Shown here piece after piece: positions 1 to 8,854 of a stretch of DNA of 64,000 nt. Positions within the stretch are counted from its first letter, which is position 1. Every line of letters starts with the position of its first letter. Location: the NCBI GenBank assembly GCA_903911925.1, contig CAIWFH010000008.1:1-64000 (forward strand), given 5' to 3'. The position numbers and the translations under genes were made by a program. The notes under the pieces are model-generated. The model did not search any database and was not told the DNA's origin. It worked only from the letters and a program-made list of their open reading frames with translations. This stretch comes from an uncultured Acidobacteriaceae bacterium (GTDB lineage Bacteria > Acidobacteriota > Terriglobia > Terriglobales > Acidobacteriaceae).

Positions 1-106
1 ATGATTCCGATGTTCCGGCAGCGATTTAGAGGTACAGTGCGAGCCACGGCTACTACTTCCTTGCGGGTACATTCAACCCGCGGTTCAATTCTGATGGTTC
101 AACCAG

Positions 107-139
107 GTCCCTACGTCCCTAGTCTCTAAGTCCCTAGTC

Positions 140-142
<3 letters not shown>
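107..142 (+). repeat. Degenerate heptad-like repeat at the rpsG 3' end
   Basis: gtccctacgtccctagtctctaagtccctagtccta. Confidence 0.7.
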
Positions 143-619
<477 letters not shown>

Positions 620-716
620 TCAAAGTCTTCCCGGCTTCAATCGCCGCTTCTCATACCCAAGTCCGGGTTCCAACCGTCGCCCCGGAACCGTTAGTCAGCG
701 CTCAGGTTCAACCAAT

Positions 717-744
717 GATCACTAACCACTAATCACTAACCGCT
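717..744 (+). repeat. Heptameric tandem repeat, same motif, between rpsL and rpsG
   Basis: gatcactaaccactaatcactaaccgct. Confidence 0.8.
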
Positions 745-748
745 AGCT

Positions 749-1144
749 TTACTTCTTGCCTGGCGCCGCGCCGCCCTTGGCGCGCTTGGCTCCGTACTTC
801 GACCGGCTCTGCTTCCGATTGGCCACGCCAACCGAATCCAGGGTTCCGCGAACCACGTGATACCGAACTCCAGGAAGATCCTTCACACGGCCGCCGCGGA
901 TGAGCACAATCGAGTGCTCCTGCAGGTTGTGGCCGATGCCGGGGATATACGTTGTGACTTCAATGCCGTTGGTCAGGCGCACGCGAGCTACCTTGCGCAG
1001 GGCCGAATTCGGCTTTTTGGGCGTCTGGGTATACACGCGGGTGCAAACGCCGCGCCGCTGCGGTGAAGCCTGCAGGGCCGGCGACGCCGTCTTGTACCGG
1101 GGGGCCGTACGCCCCTTGCGAACCAACTGATTGAATGTAGGCAA
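749..1144 (-). CDS. rpsL: 30S ribosomal protein S12
   Basis: 131 aa, [12 protein letters not shown]...[38 protein letters not shown]...; canonical S12. Confidence 0.98.
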   Translation of the reverse strand: MPTFNQLVRKGRTAPRYKTASPALQASPQRRGVCTRVYTQTPKKPNSALRKVARVRLTNGIEVTTYIPGIGHNLQEHSIVLIRGGRVKDLPGVRYHVVRGTLDSVGVANRKQSRSKYGAKRAKGGAAPGKK

Positions 1145-1660
1145 ACTGAAACTCCTTACCTCAAAAAAACCGCCAACCCAATGTTGGCCTTCCCAAGTTC
1201 ACCAGCCGCGCGCAGCCTCTTCGGGCTGTTCCGGTCTCAGGCGGCCAAAAGCCGCACAAGCGCACGGAAGCCCTATCTTTGCTGCTTCGCGTCTGTCTTC
1301 GTTCCAATCTCAGACGAGAACCAGGACGGTGATCGTGCGTTTTCCCGCATGTCCCGGGAAAAGCCAATTCCGTTTCGCTGGTTCCGGCCCGCATAGCCCT
1401 CCAAGGTGGAGAACGCGCGGACACCGTAGCGATTTATCCCTGCCCCTCGCAAGAAAGGAGCCGTACCCGGGATATGTCTGGCCGGCCAACATCGCCTGAC
1501 CTTGGGGATATGCCCCGTGCCTATTCTACCCCGGCCGGGCTACCCAAACACCCCAGTCCGTTAAGACACACGAACAGAGGCGTTCTTGCGGAACCTTCTT
1601 ACAATAACAAGAAACCAGGGTGGGGTCAACGTTTCACGCCCCACCCCCGGTCTTTTCGTC

Positions 1661-2251
1661 CTATTTGATCGATTTCAGCTTCCAGTTGTCGCCGTCCAGA
1701 ACAAAATCGGCATGTTTCTTGGCGCTCAGCTTGTTGCCCGGGTTGTGGGCGATGCCAGACAGTGCATCGGGCATGCCGTCCAGGTTCACGCTCTCGGTAA
1801 ACGAAGCGCCCTTGGCCGTTGAGGTGTCAGGCAAAACCTCATCCTGAATGTCCACGACGTCATGCGCCTTGAGCGCATGAGGAGCCACTGTTGTCAGGGT
1901 CACCGAGTAGACCGGATCCTTCGGCTTGTCGGGGTGCCATTGGAAGACATCGCCGCCGCCGGGAAGCTTCACCAGCTTCGCGCCTTCAGGCGTCAGCTTG
2001 AAGTCGGCCCAGTACCCATTCGGATACCGCTTCATTCCAAGCCAATACTTGGCCACAACGCCTTCGCCCATGCCCTGGTCGTCGACCACAATGTTGTAGC
2101 CAGTCGCCGGGGTCGCATCGTACTTCGCCTGGATCAGGGTCAACGCCTGTGCCGGGGTCAGCTCAGGGGCAGACTTGCAACCGGCCAAAATCAATCCCGC
2201 GCCCGCCAATGCCATCACTCCAAAAAACTTCAAATTCAACGTGTTTTTCAC
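1661..2251 (-). CDS. Putative lipoprotein of unknown function
   Basis: 196 aa, N-terminal signal with lipobox (AGLILAGCKS); no recognised domain. Confidence 0.7.
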   Translation of the reverse strand: MKNTLNLKFFGVMALAGAGLILAGCKSAPELTPAQALTLIQAKYDATPATGYNIVVDDQGMGEGVVAKYWLGMKRYPNGYWADFKLTPEGAKLVKLPGGGDVFQWHPDKPKDPVYSVTLTTVAPHALKAHDVVDIQDEVLPDTSTAKGASFTESVNLDGMPDALSGIAHNPGNKLSAKKHADFVLDGDNWKLKSIK

Positions 2252-2540
2252 TTTCCCTCCGTAGAACGCATAAATCGGTTCAAGTTTGTTCGACCTGCCA
2301 TTTTTACCCTACTTTGCGGTGCTGTCAATGGACTTGCAAGTGACCCCGAACACAGCTGGCGCATTTCTGACTTCAAATGAGCAAAAAAGCACATTTCATG
2401 CCCGAAAAACGCTCCCAGGCACTTCCATTTTCTGCTGCGCACCGCATTTTCAAACACTGAAGGGCGCTTTGAGCATAGTGCATCAACGCCCTTTGCTTCC
2501 AGCCCGCAGCCGCTCAAATAATTCCAGCCCCCGCCCAAAT

Positions 2541-2652
2541 GCTCCGCGCCCCATCCACTCGCCTGCCGGGCCCCCCGCGGACAGGTCCTCGTCCGTGGGG
2601 TGGTGTTTGGCGAATGGGTGGGATACCACAACATCGAATTAGCCGTTCATCA
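2541..2652 (+). repeat. Dispersed hairpin repeat, copy A
   Basis: Arms CCCATCCACTCGCC (2550-2563) and GGCGAATGGGTGGG (2609-2622), then GATACCACAACATCGAATTAGCCGTTCATC. Confidence 0.75.
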
Positions 2653-2712
2653 GGCGGGAAACGGCCCCCAAACGCTCTTCAGCTTGGCGAGGTGAACTGT
2701 GGGGCTGCCCCG

Positions 2713-3732
2713 CTACCGCGCCTTTTCGCTCAGCACTCTGCCCATCAACAAGGCCAGAAAGCCCTTCTCGTTCGATTGCAGGCAGACCTGGGCGTTCGGG
2801 GCCGCACCCGCCACCGGCCGGGTAAATCCCTGGTCGTCCACTTCGATATGCATGGGCGTCATAGGGCACAATTCCGGATGAACCGCGTAAGCCACGGCAA
2901 CCGGGTCAAAAAGCGTCGGCGTGGTCCAGTGCTCCCCCGTGCCCGCGCTCCACTGGTGGTAAAGCAGCGTCACCTGGTCGGTCAGCCGGCTGCCGTGCGA
3001 GAAGATCGACTCCCGGTTCTCGACTTCCAGGCGAATCTGCGTCGAGTCCAGCGGCATCATGAAAATCGGCACGCCCGAGGACAGCAGCGCCTTCCCTCCT
3101 GCAGGGTCGGCGGCAATGTTCCACTCCGCATCGGGAGGCTGGTGGGCGCGGTCTTTATTGTCGTAGCCCCGATAAATGCTGCCGCCCATCATCACCACCC
3201 GCTTCAGCTTGCGGAAGGTCTCCGGCTCTCGCTTGATGGCCTCCTCCACGTTGGTCAGGGGGCCAATGGAGAGCAGCGTGATCTCGCCCGGGTGGGCGCG
3301 AATCTGCCCCAGCAGGAACTCCACCCCATCGTCATGCTTCCATTCCTTGAGCGGGTCATGGCCGCCGCAGTGAACCACTTGCCGGGCGTAGGCCGCCTGG
3401 GTAAAGACGTTACTGTGAGGAGTCGGAATTCCTGCGAAGACTGGAATATCTTCGCCCTCCGCGCTCAGATAGCGATCCACGAGCCGCGCCCGCAGTTCTG
3501 TATCGCCATAGGTCGTGGTCACTCCCAACAGTTTCAGTTCCGGGCTGCGCAACGCCAGCGCCAGCGCAAAGGCGTCGTCAATGTCGTCCCCGATATCGGT
3601 ATCCAGAATCGCCAACTGCGGCGCATCCCGAAGTTGCGAGGCGGGGCCTGCCGGCGTCTCCTGCTGAGCGGCCGCTGCCACGCAAAAGAAGGCCGCCGCT
3701 GCCAAGGCCAGGATTGAAGCTTGAATTCTCAT
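2713..3732 (-). CDS. Exported nucleoside hydrolase (IUNH-like)
   Basis: Motif ILDTDIGDDIDDAFALALAL; MRIQASILALAAAAFFCVAAAAQ looks like a signal peptide, so the start was moved from 4071 to 3732. Confidence 0.85.
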   Translation of the reverse strand: MRIQASILALAAAAFFCVAAAAQQETPAGPASQLRDAPQLAILDTDIGDDIDDAFALALALRSPELKLLGVTTTYGDTELRARLVDRYLSAEGEDIPVFAGIPTPHSNVFTQAAYARQVVHCGGHDPLKEWKHDDGVEFLLGQIRAHPGEITLLSIGPLTNVEEAIKREPETFRKLKRVVMMGGSIYRGYDNKDRAHQPPDAEWNIAADPAGGKALLSSGVPIFMMPLDSTQIRLEVENRESIFSHGSRLTDQVTLLYHQWSAGTGEHWTTPTLFDPVAVAYAVHPELCPMTPMHIEVDDQGFTRPVAGAAPNAQVCLQSNEKGFLALLMGRVLSEKAR

Positions 3733-3862
3733 GCAACCCACTCTAACCGCACCGGCCCCATTTTGCATCCGTTCCCCTCTTTGATATTCCCAACCCGCGG
3801 CGCGAAGTGTATGAGTTAGCATCAATTGAAGTTGCTCCTCTCTCCCCCGAGGAAAGCCCTTC

Positions 3863-5848
3863 ATGTCTTTTGTTTCCGTCCTTCGCCGGTTGGTCTGGTT
3901 GGCTATGGCTGCATCCGCGGCCTGGCTGCCCGCCCAGTCGTTCGACCTCGACACCGGCCGCGAACCGGTAGTTTCGCTCGACGGCCAGTGGCGCTTCCAT
4001 CCCGGCGATTCGCCTCCCGCGCTGGGCGCCTCCACTCCGGCTTGGGCCGCGCCCAGCTTCGATGACTCCAACTGGAAACTGCTCCGGTCAGACCAGTCCT
4101 GGAGTGTTCAGGGCTATGCGGCCATGAGCGGCTATGCCTGGTACCGGTTCGCGGTCAAGATCCCGCCCGGCGACAAGCCCACCTCCCTTCTCCTGGCGCC
4201 CCTGGTGACGTCTTTCGAGGTCTACGTAGACGGCCATCGCGCCGGTGGTTTGGGCAAAATGCAGCCCGACAGCATTCCCAACACCAGCTTCCTCTATCAC
4301 CTCTTCCCGCTTACCAGCCAGGGCAGCGCTTCCGACCGCACCGTCCAGGTAGCCATCCGCGTCTGGCACTCGCCCATCTGGGCCGGTTATGTGGGCGGCG
4401 GGCCCTACTACGCAGGCAACCTGGCCGGCGACCCCATCCTCCTCAAGTCGGAACAGAATCACCACCAGCTCGCCCGCAATACCAAGTACGTTGACGCGTA
4501 CTCCTACAGCATCACGGCCTCCCTGATCGGGCTCGCCATCCTCTGCCTGTTTCTCATGCGGCCGGCGGAGCGCGAATACCTCTGGTTCGCCATCGTCCTG
4601 CTCGCGCAGGCGGCAGACAACGCCCTTTTCGTCGGCCAGCAGGTTTACTCCTGGCCGCCCGTCCCCATCAACGACCTGCTTGACGCCACCCTGGTGGCCG
4701 CCGCCATCTTCGCGTCGTTCTGCTTCTTTGCCCGCGTTCTCGGCGCCAGGCCCGGCATCCTGGGACGGTTCCTGCTCGCCCTGGTGGTCTTCAGCCCGTT
4801 GCCGGCAATCTTCTACTGGCCCGGCTGGTTTTCGGCGTCCGCCTCGGCGGCCACTCAACTGCTCTGCCTTTTGCCCGCCGTGGCATGGATTCTGGCGGTG
4901 CTCCTGGAGCGCGCCATGCGCGGCAACCTCGACGCCCGCCTGCTGCTGCTGCCCACCCTGCTCGATCTCGGCTACTTCTTTGCAGACAACCTGGCCATCG
5001 TCTCTGCCCAGGCCGGCTTCACCCATCTGCCCAGAATTCTAGAGCTGCCCCTGCCGCTCCCTCCCTTCACCATGCAGACCGGCATCATGCTGCATCTCTT
5101 CTTTCTGCTGGCCCTGCTGGTCTTCCTCATCCGCCGCTTTATGCTCGCCCGCCGCGAAGAAGAACGCCTCGCCGGAGAGCTCGAAGCCGCGCGCCAGGTG
5201 CAACTGGTCCTGCTGCCCGACGAACTCGACCAGTGCCCCGGCTTCCGCGTTGAATGCATCTACCGCCCCGCTGAGCAGGTGGGCGGCGACTTCTTCCAGC
5301 AAATCGGCGATGGACAGGGCGGCATGACCATCGTCGTCGGCGACGTCAGCGGCAAGGGCCTGCCCGCCGCCATGATGGTTTCCGTGCTGGTCGGCGCCAT
5401 CCGCGCCGAAGCCGCCCACGGAGCCACCCCGGCAAGCCTGATGGCTTCGCTCAACGAGCGCGTCATGGGCCGCTCAAACAGCGGCTTTACCACCTGCATG
5501 GCCGCGCATATCTCAGCACAGGGACTGCTCTCCGTGGCCAATGCCGGCCACCTGCCGCCTTATCTAAATGGTCGAGAAACCTACCTCCCCGGCTCCCTCC
5601 CGCTCGGCATCCTGCCCCACGCCACTTACGAGACCTTGACCCTGCAGTTGACCCCCGGCGACCGCCTTGCCTTCGTCTCCGACGGAGTCATCGAGGCGCG
5701 GTCCCGTTCCGGCGAACTCTTCGGCTTCGACCGCACCCGCAACATCAGCCGCGACCCCGCCTCCCGCATCGCCGAGGCCGCCCGCGTCTTCGGCCAGCAA
5801 GACGACATCACCGTGGTCACAGTAGATTTCTTCAGCGTCCCAGCCTGA
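3863..5848 (+). CDS. Membrane sensor with N-terminal jelly-roll domain, multi-TM region and C-terminal PP2C/SpoIIE phosphatase domain
   Basis: Signal peptide, GH2-like SLDGQWRFHPGD...WYRFAVKIP segment, several TM stretches, then EAARQVQLVLLPDE...GGDFFQ...VVGDVSGKGLPAAMMVS...FVSDGVIEARS (SpoIIE). Confidence 0.85.
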   Translation: MSFVSVLRRLVWLAMAASAAWLPAQSFDLDTGREPVVSLDGQWRFHPGDSPPALGASTPAWAAPSFDDSNWKLLRSDQSWSVQGYAAMSGYAWYRFAVKIPPGDKPTSLLLAPLVTSFEVYVDGHRAGGLGKMQPDSIPNTSFLYHLFPLTSQGSASDRTVQVAIRVWHSPIWAGYVGGGPYYAGNLAGDPILLKSEQNHHQLARNTKYVDAYSYSITASLIGLAILCLFLMRPAEREYLWFAIVLLAQAADNALFVGQQVYSWPPVPINDLLDATLVAAAIFASFCFFARVLGARPGILGRFLLALVVFSPLPAIFYWPGWFSASASAATQLLCLLPAVAWILAVLLERAMRGNLDARLLLLPTLLDLGYFFADNLAIVSAQAGFTHLPRILELPLPLPPFTMQTGIMLHLFFLLALLVFLIRRFMLARREEERLAGELEAARQVQLVLLPDELDQCPGFRVECIYRPAEQVGGDFFQQIGDGQGGMTIVVGDVSGKGLPAAMMVSVLVGAIRAEAAHGATPASLMASLNERVMGRSNSGFTTCMAAHISAQGLLSVANAGHLPPYLNGRETYLPGSLPLGILPHATYETLTLQLTPGDRLAFVSDGVIEARSRSGELFGFDRTRNISRDPASRIAEAARVFGQQDDITVVTVDFFSVPA

Positions 5849-6057
5849 TCCGATCAGTCTTTGCTCACTCATGATTACAGCCTGCTGAAGAACTCAATCA
5901 GCAAGGCTTTGTGACAGGGCGCGACTCGGAGCACCTCTCCGAACTCCTGTTCCGAAAAAGGTCTAATCCTTTGCATAAGATCATTTCGGGAAATCCGGGC
6001 TGCGTTCAGCAAAGTCCATGCAGACAAAGGGGCCACCTTCGATGCACAATTATAAAT

Positions 6058-7014
6058 ATGCATGCGATTTCGGTTCTTGAATTGTGCGCTGGCGCGGGCG
6101 GCCAGGCTCTGGGCTTCGAACAGGCCGGTTTCGACCATGTCGGCCTCGTAGAACTCGATTCGCACGCTTGTAAGACTCTTCGATTCAATCGGCCCGAATG
6201 GAATGTGATCGAGGAGAATTTGAATCACTTTGACGCCCGCCAATTTCGTGGGCGTGTCGATGTCGTTGCGGCCGGCCTTCCTTGCCCGCCATTTTCCAAA
6301 GCCGGCAAACAACTGGGCGACCTCGACGAGCGTAATCTTTTCCCCGCGGCGCTGCGCATTATTGACGAGGTTCAGCCACGCGCCGTGGTTATCGAAAACG
6401 TTCGCGGAATTCTCGACGCGATTTTTGAAGACTATAGGACCTTTATTTCTGGCCACCTCTCGGAATACTGGACAGATTGGAGGCTTCTAAATGCCTCAGA
6501 CTATGGCGTTCCCCAGCTTCGTCCCCGGGTAAATTTTGTAGCGATTTGGAAGGGACTCGAACATGGATTCAAGTGGCCAATCCCCGCCCAAAAGAAGGCT
6601 CCCACTGTGGGCCAATCGCTCTACCCACTTATGGTCTCAAACGGGTGGAAAGGTGCCAAAGCATGGAAGTTGGGCGCATGTGAGATCGCCCCGACACTTG
6701 TTGGAGGGAGCAAGAAGCACGGTGGGCCAGATCTTGGCCCGACACGCGCCAAAAGGGCGTGGGCAGCGCTCGGGGTCGATGGAATGGGGATCGCAAACGA
6801 GGCCCCCAACCCCGACTTCGTCGGTGTGCCAAGACTAACGGTAAAAATGGCGGCAAAGATTCAAGGATTTCCGGATGAGTGGCAATTTGCTGGTGGCAAA
6901 ACGGCGGCCTATCGCCAAGTAGGAAATGCATTTCCACCACCGGTCGCTAAGGCCGTCGCTTCAGAGGTTCGCCGCTGCCTTGAGGGCGAGGTTCGTCTTC
7001 AGGCGGCCGGTTGA
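6058..7014 (+). CDS. DNA (cytosine-5-)-methyltransferase
   Basis: Motif I VLELCAGAGGQALGFEQAGF, motif IV GLPCPPFSKAGKQ, motif VI VIENVRG, motif IX RLTVKMAAKIQGFPDEW, motif X QVGNAFPPPVAKAVA; start moved from 5911 to ATG 6058. Confidence 0.92.
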   Translation: MHAISVLELCAGAGGQALGFEQAGFDHVGLVELDSHACKTLRFNRPEWNVIEENLNHFDARQFRGRVDVVAAGLPCPPFSKAGKQLGDLDERNLFPAALRIIDEVQPRAVVIENVRGILDAIFEDYRTFISGHLSEYWTDWRLLNASDYGVPQLRPRVNFVAIWKGLEHGFKWPIPAQKKAPTVGQSLYPLMVSNGWKGAKAWKLGACEIAPTLVGGSKKHGGPDLGPTRAKRAWAALGVDGMGIANEAPNPDFVGVPRLTVKMAAKIQGFPDEWQFAGGKTAAYRQVGNAFPPPVAKAVASEVRRCLEGEVRLQAAG

Positions 7015-7017
7015 TCA

Positions 7018-7911
7018 TTATCCTATTTTGCCCGCGCCTCGAAGAATCGCCTTGTCAGCTTCATTTGTCGGTGTGAATGAAATAAACTCATCCTTCTCGC
7101 ACTTGGGAAGTCCCATTCCTTCGATAAGCTTGCTGTCAAAGTGCCCCGACAAGAGCGCAATTTCGTCTCGAGCAAGCGAATCTCGTGCTCCTCCATTCTT
7201 CCGGAGGCGTTTCATAGCGTCTTTCTGCCGGGCAGCCCCAAGTACCACGGTGCGAGAGATTGGCTTCATTTGAACACGACGGAAAAGGGCTTCCACGCGC
7301 TTGCTTCCACTTTTCAGGGTCGTGATGGCTTTTCTCTCTTCAGGGCTCAAGTCTTGCCAGAAGTTTCTTGGATAGGCCCCGTCTTTCACGATCCAGTGAA
7401 TCCGGCCTCGGCCCGCCTTCGAGATCGAGTTCTTGCCGTCCTTGTTTGTCCCTGAGCTGAGTGATTCTCTCCGAGCCACAAATAAACCAAATGAGAACAG
7501 CGCCGATTCCTCGGCAATTTTCACCAGAATGCAGGGGTGACCGACGGCTTCGGAAGGTATCATCCAGTTCCCGCGCATCGTGTTCTTTATGTCCACTTCA
7601 GTTCCATCCATCGAGAGGTCGAGAATCTTTCCTTTTGGATATCCCAGAAAATTTCGAAGAAGTACCTCAACCTTGGTGCCGAGGTAAGTCTTCTCCGTCT
7701 TCTCGGTCTCATCAAGCGTAACGCGGTCGGTACGAGCCGAGTCAATAACCTCGTCAATTGATCGACGAAGGAGGAGGGGAATCTCACGCTTGAATCGATC
7801 TGGCCCCCTCGCAATTCGTAAGATCGCCTTCTCAAGACTCCGAAGCAGGCTGGCGTCCTGATTCTCTTGATCCGTGGAACTCATTTCATTCACTGGGCCG
7901 CCCACTTGCAT
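7018..7911 (-). CDS. NaeI-family type II restriction endonuclease
   Basis: EKTEKTYLGTKVEVLL...DLSMDGTEVDIK...NWMIPSEAVGHPCILVK...LFSFGLFVAR...; E-x15-D-x8-D-x-K spacing matches the NaeI catalytic residues as I recall them; adjacent to C5-MTase and Vsr. Confidence 0.82.
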   Translation of the reverse strand: MQVGGPVNEMSSTDQENQDASLLRSLEKAILRIARGPDRFKREIPLLLRRSIDEVIDSARTDRVTLDETEKTEKTYLGTKVEVLLRNFLGYPKGKILDLSMDGTEVDIKNTMRGNWMIPSEAVGHPCILVKIAEESALFSFGLFVARRESLSSGTNKDGKNSISKAGRGRIHWIVKDGAYPRNFWQDLSPEERKAITTLKSGSKRVEALFRRVQMKPISRTVVLGAARQKDAMKRLRKNGGARDSLARDEIALLSGHFDSKLIEGMGLPKCEKDEFISFTPTNEADKAILRGAGKIG

Positions 7912-7948
7912 ATACCAGACGCGAAATAATTGGATTCATTGGTTGCGA

Positions 7949-8380
7949 TTAATCTACCATTTTGGCCTCTCGAAGCATTCGCGCCAGTCTCTTGCCAAGG
8001 ACGTCCTGACCAATGTTAGTTATCCGGCATTCCCAAAGATTGCGGACCGACCACCCCAAACGGCGCAGCTTCCTGTCATTTACAACGTCGCGGCTTCGGT
8101 TCGCGAGGAGCTTCGGAATCCAATAGTCTCGATTCGATTTTGGCAGCCGTCCATCGGGGCAGGTATGTCCATGCCAAAAGCACCCCTTGACCTGAATCAC
8201 AGTCCCATATTTTGGCAGAACGATATCCGGACGCCCTGGAAGCCCATACACATGCAGTCGAAATCGAAAACCGAGCCGGTAGAGAGCTTTTCTCACAAGC
8301 ATCTCCGGCTTCGTGTCCTTTGACCGAATCCGCGCCATGTTCGCCGAGCGTTCCGGGGTCGTTTGGGCCATAAACCTCAA
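7949..8380 (-). CDS. vsr: Very short patch repair endonuclease (Vsr)
   Basis: MARIRSKDTKPEMLVRKALYRLGFRFRLHVYGLPGRPDIVLPKYGTVIQVKGCFWHGHTCPDGRLPKSNRDYWIPKL...; canonical Vsr. Confidence 0.95.
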   Translation of the reverse strand: MRFMAQTTPERSANMARIRSKDTKPEMLVRKALYRLGFRFRLHVYGLPGRPDIVLPKYGTVIQVKGCFWHGHTCPDGRLPKSNRDYWIPKLLANRSRDVVNDRKLRRLGWSVRNLWECRITNIGQDVLGKRLARMLREAKMVD

Positions 8381-8612
8381 TGAACTACCTCAGTCGAATT
8401 ATCTACAAAGGCACACCCTGCTACAGAAAAATTTGCTGGCCAATTTGCAGATAATTACGCCCTTTGGGCACACAATAAATAAATGAAGGTGAGCGAAGGC
8501 GGGAGAGTTTTGCGGCATCACCTCCCATTACTTGGCAGTAACCGGATTCACTGCGCAAAGGCGATGAAATCGGTCGGAATGCTCCGCTTTGCAAATGCGC
8601 TCCGATCTCTGA

Positions 8613-8645
8613 CCACTAATCACTAATCACTAATCACTAACCACC
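8613..8645 (+). repeat. Heptameric tandem repeat (CACTAAT)n
   Basis: ccactaatcactaatcactaatcactaaccacc. Confidence 0.9.
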
Positions 8646-8745
8646 TTGTAATCACGATTCTGCGGCGAACTCCAGCAGAATGACGAATTTGGAGCAAAGC
8701 CCCCTGCGCATCGCTTTGAAAACAAGGAATTTCGTCCCAGAATAA

Positions 8746-8767
8746 GGGGGGAGGGGGGAGGGGGGGG
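8746..8767 (+). repeat. G-tract: G6-A-G6-A-G8
   Basis: Direct reading: ggggggaggggggagggggggg. Confidence 0.95.
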
Positions 8768-8854
8768 ACCCTGGTGGCCCATCGCCCAGGCCGTCACGCG
8801 CAGCCTCAGCCGCGTAGGCTACCATGGTCGCTGAGTTTTCTCAGGGAGCCGACC

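Noticed and set aside
2539-3717. 392-aa ORF on the plus strand
   Set aside because: Antisense to the well-supported nucleoside hydrolase; His/Arg-rich mirror translation typical of high-GC DNA.
4088-5026. 312-aa minus-strand ORF
   Set aside because: Antisense shadow of the SpoIIE sensor gene; low-complexity composition.
5875-6456. 193-aa minus-strand ORF, whose C-terminus (IRPFSEQEFGEVLRVAPCHKALLIEFFSRL) looks fairly protein-like
   Set aside because: Mostly antisense to the methyltransferase start; the last ~60 codons outside it could be a gene remnant, but nothing supports a family. Would need BLASTp.
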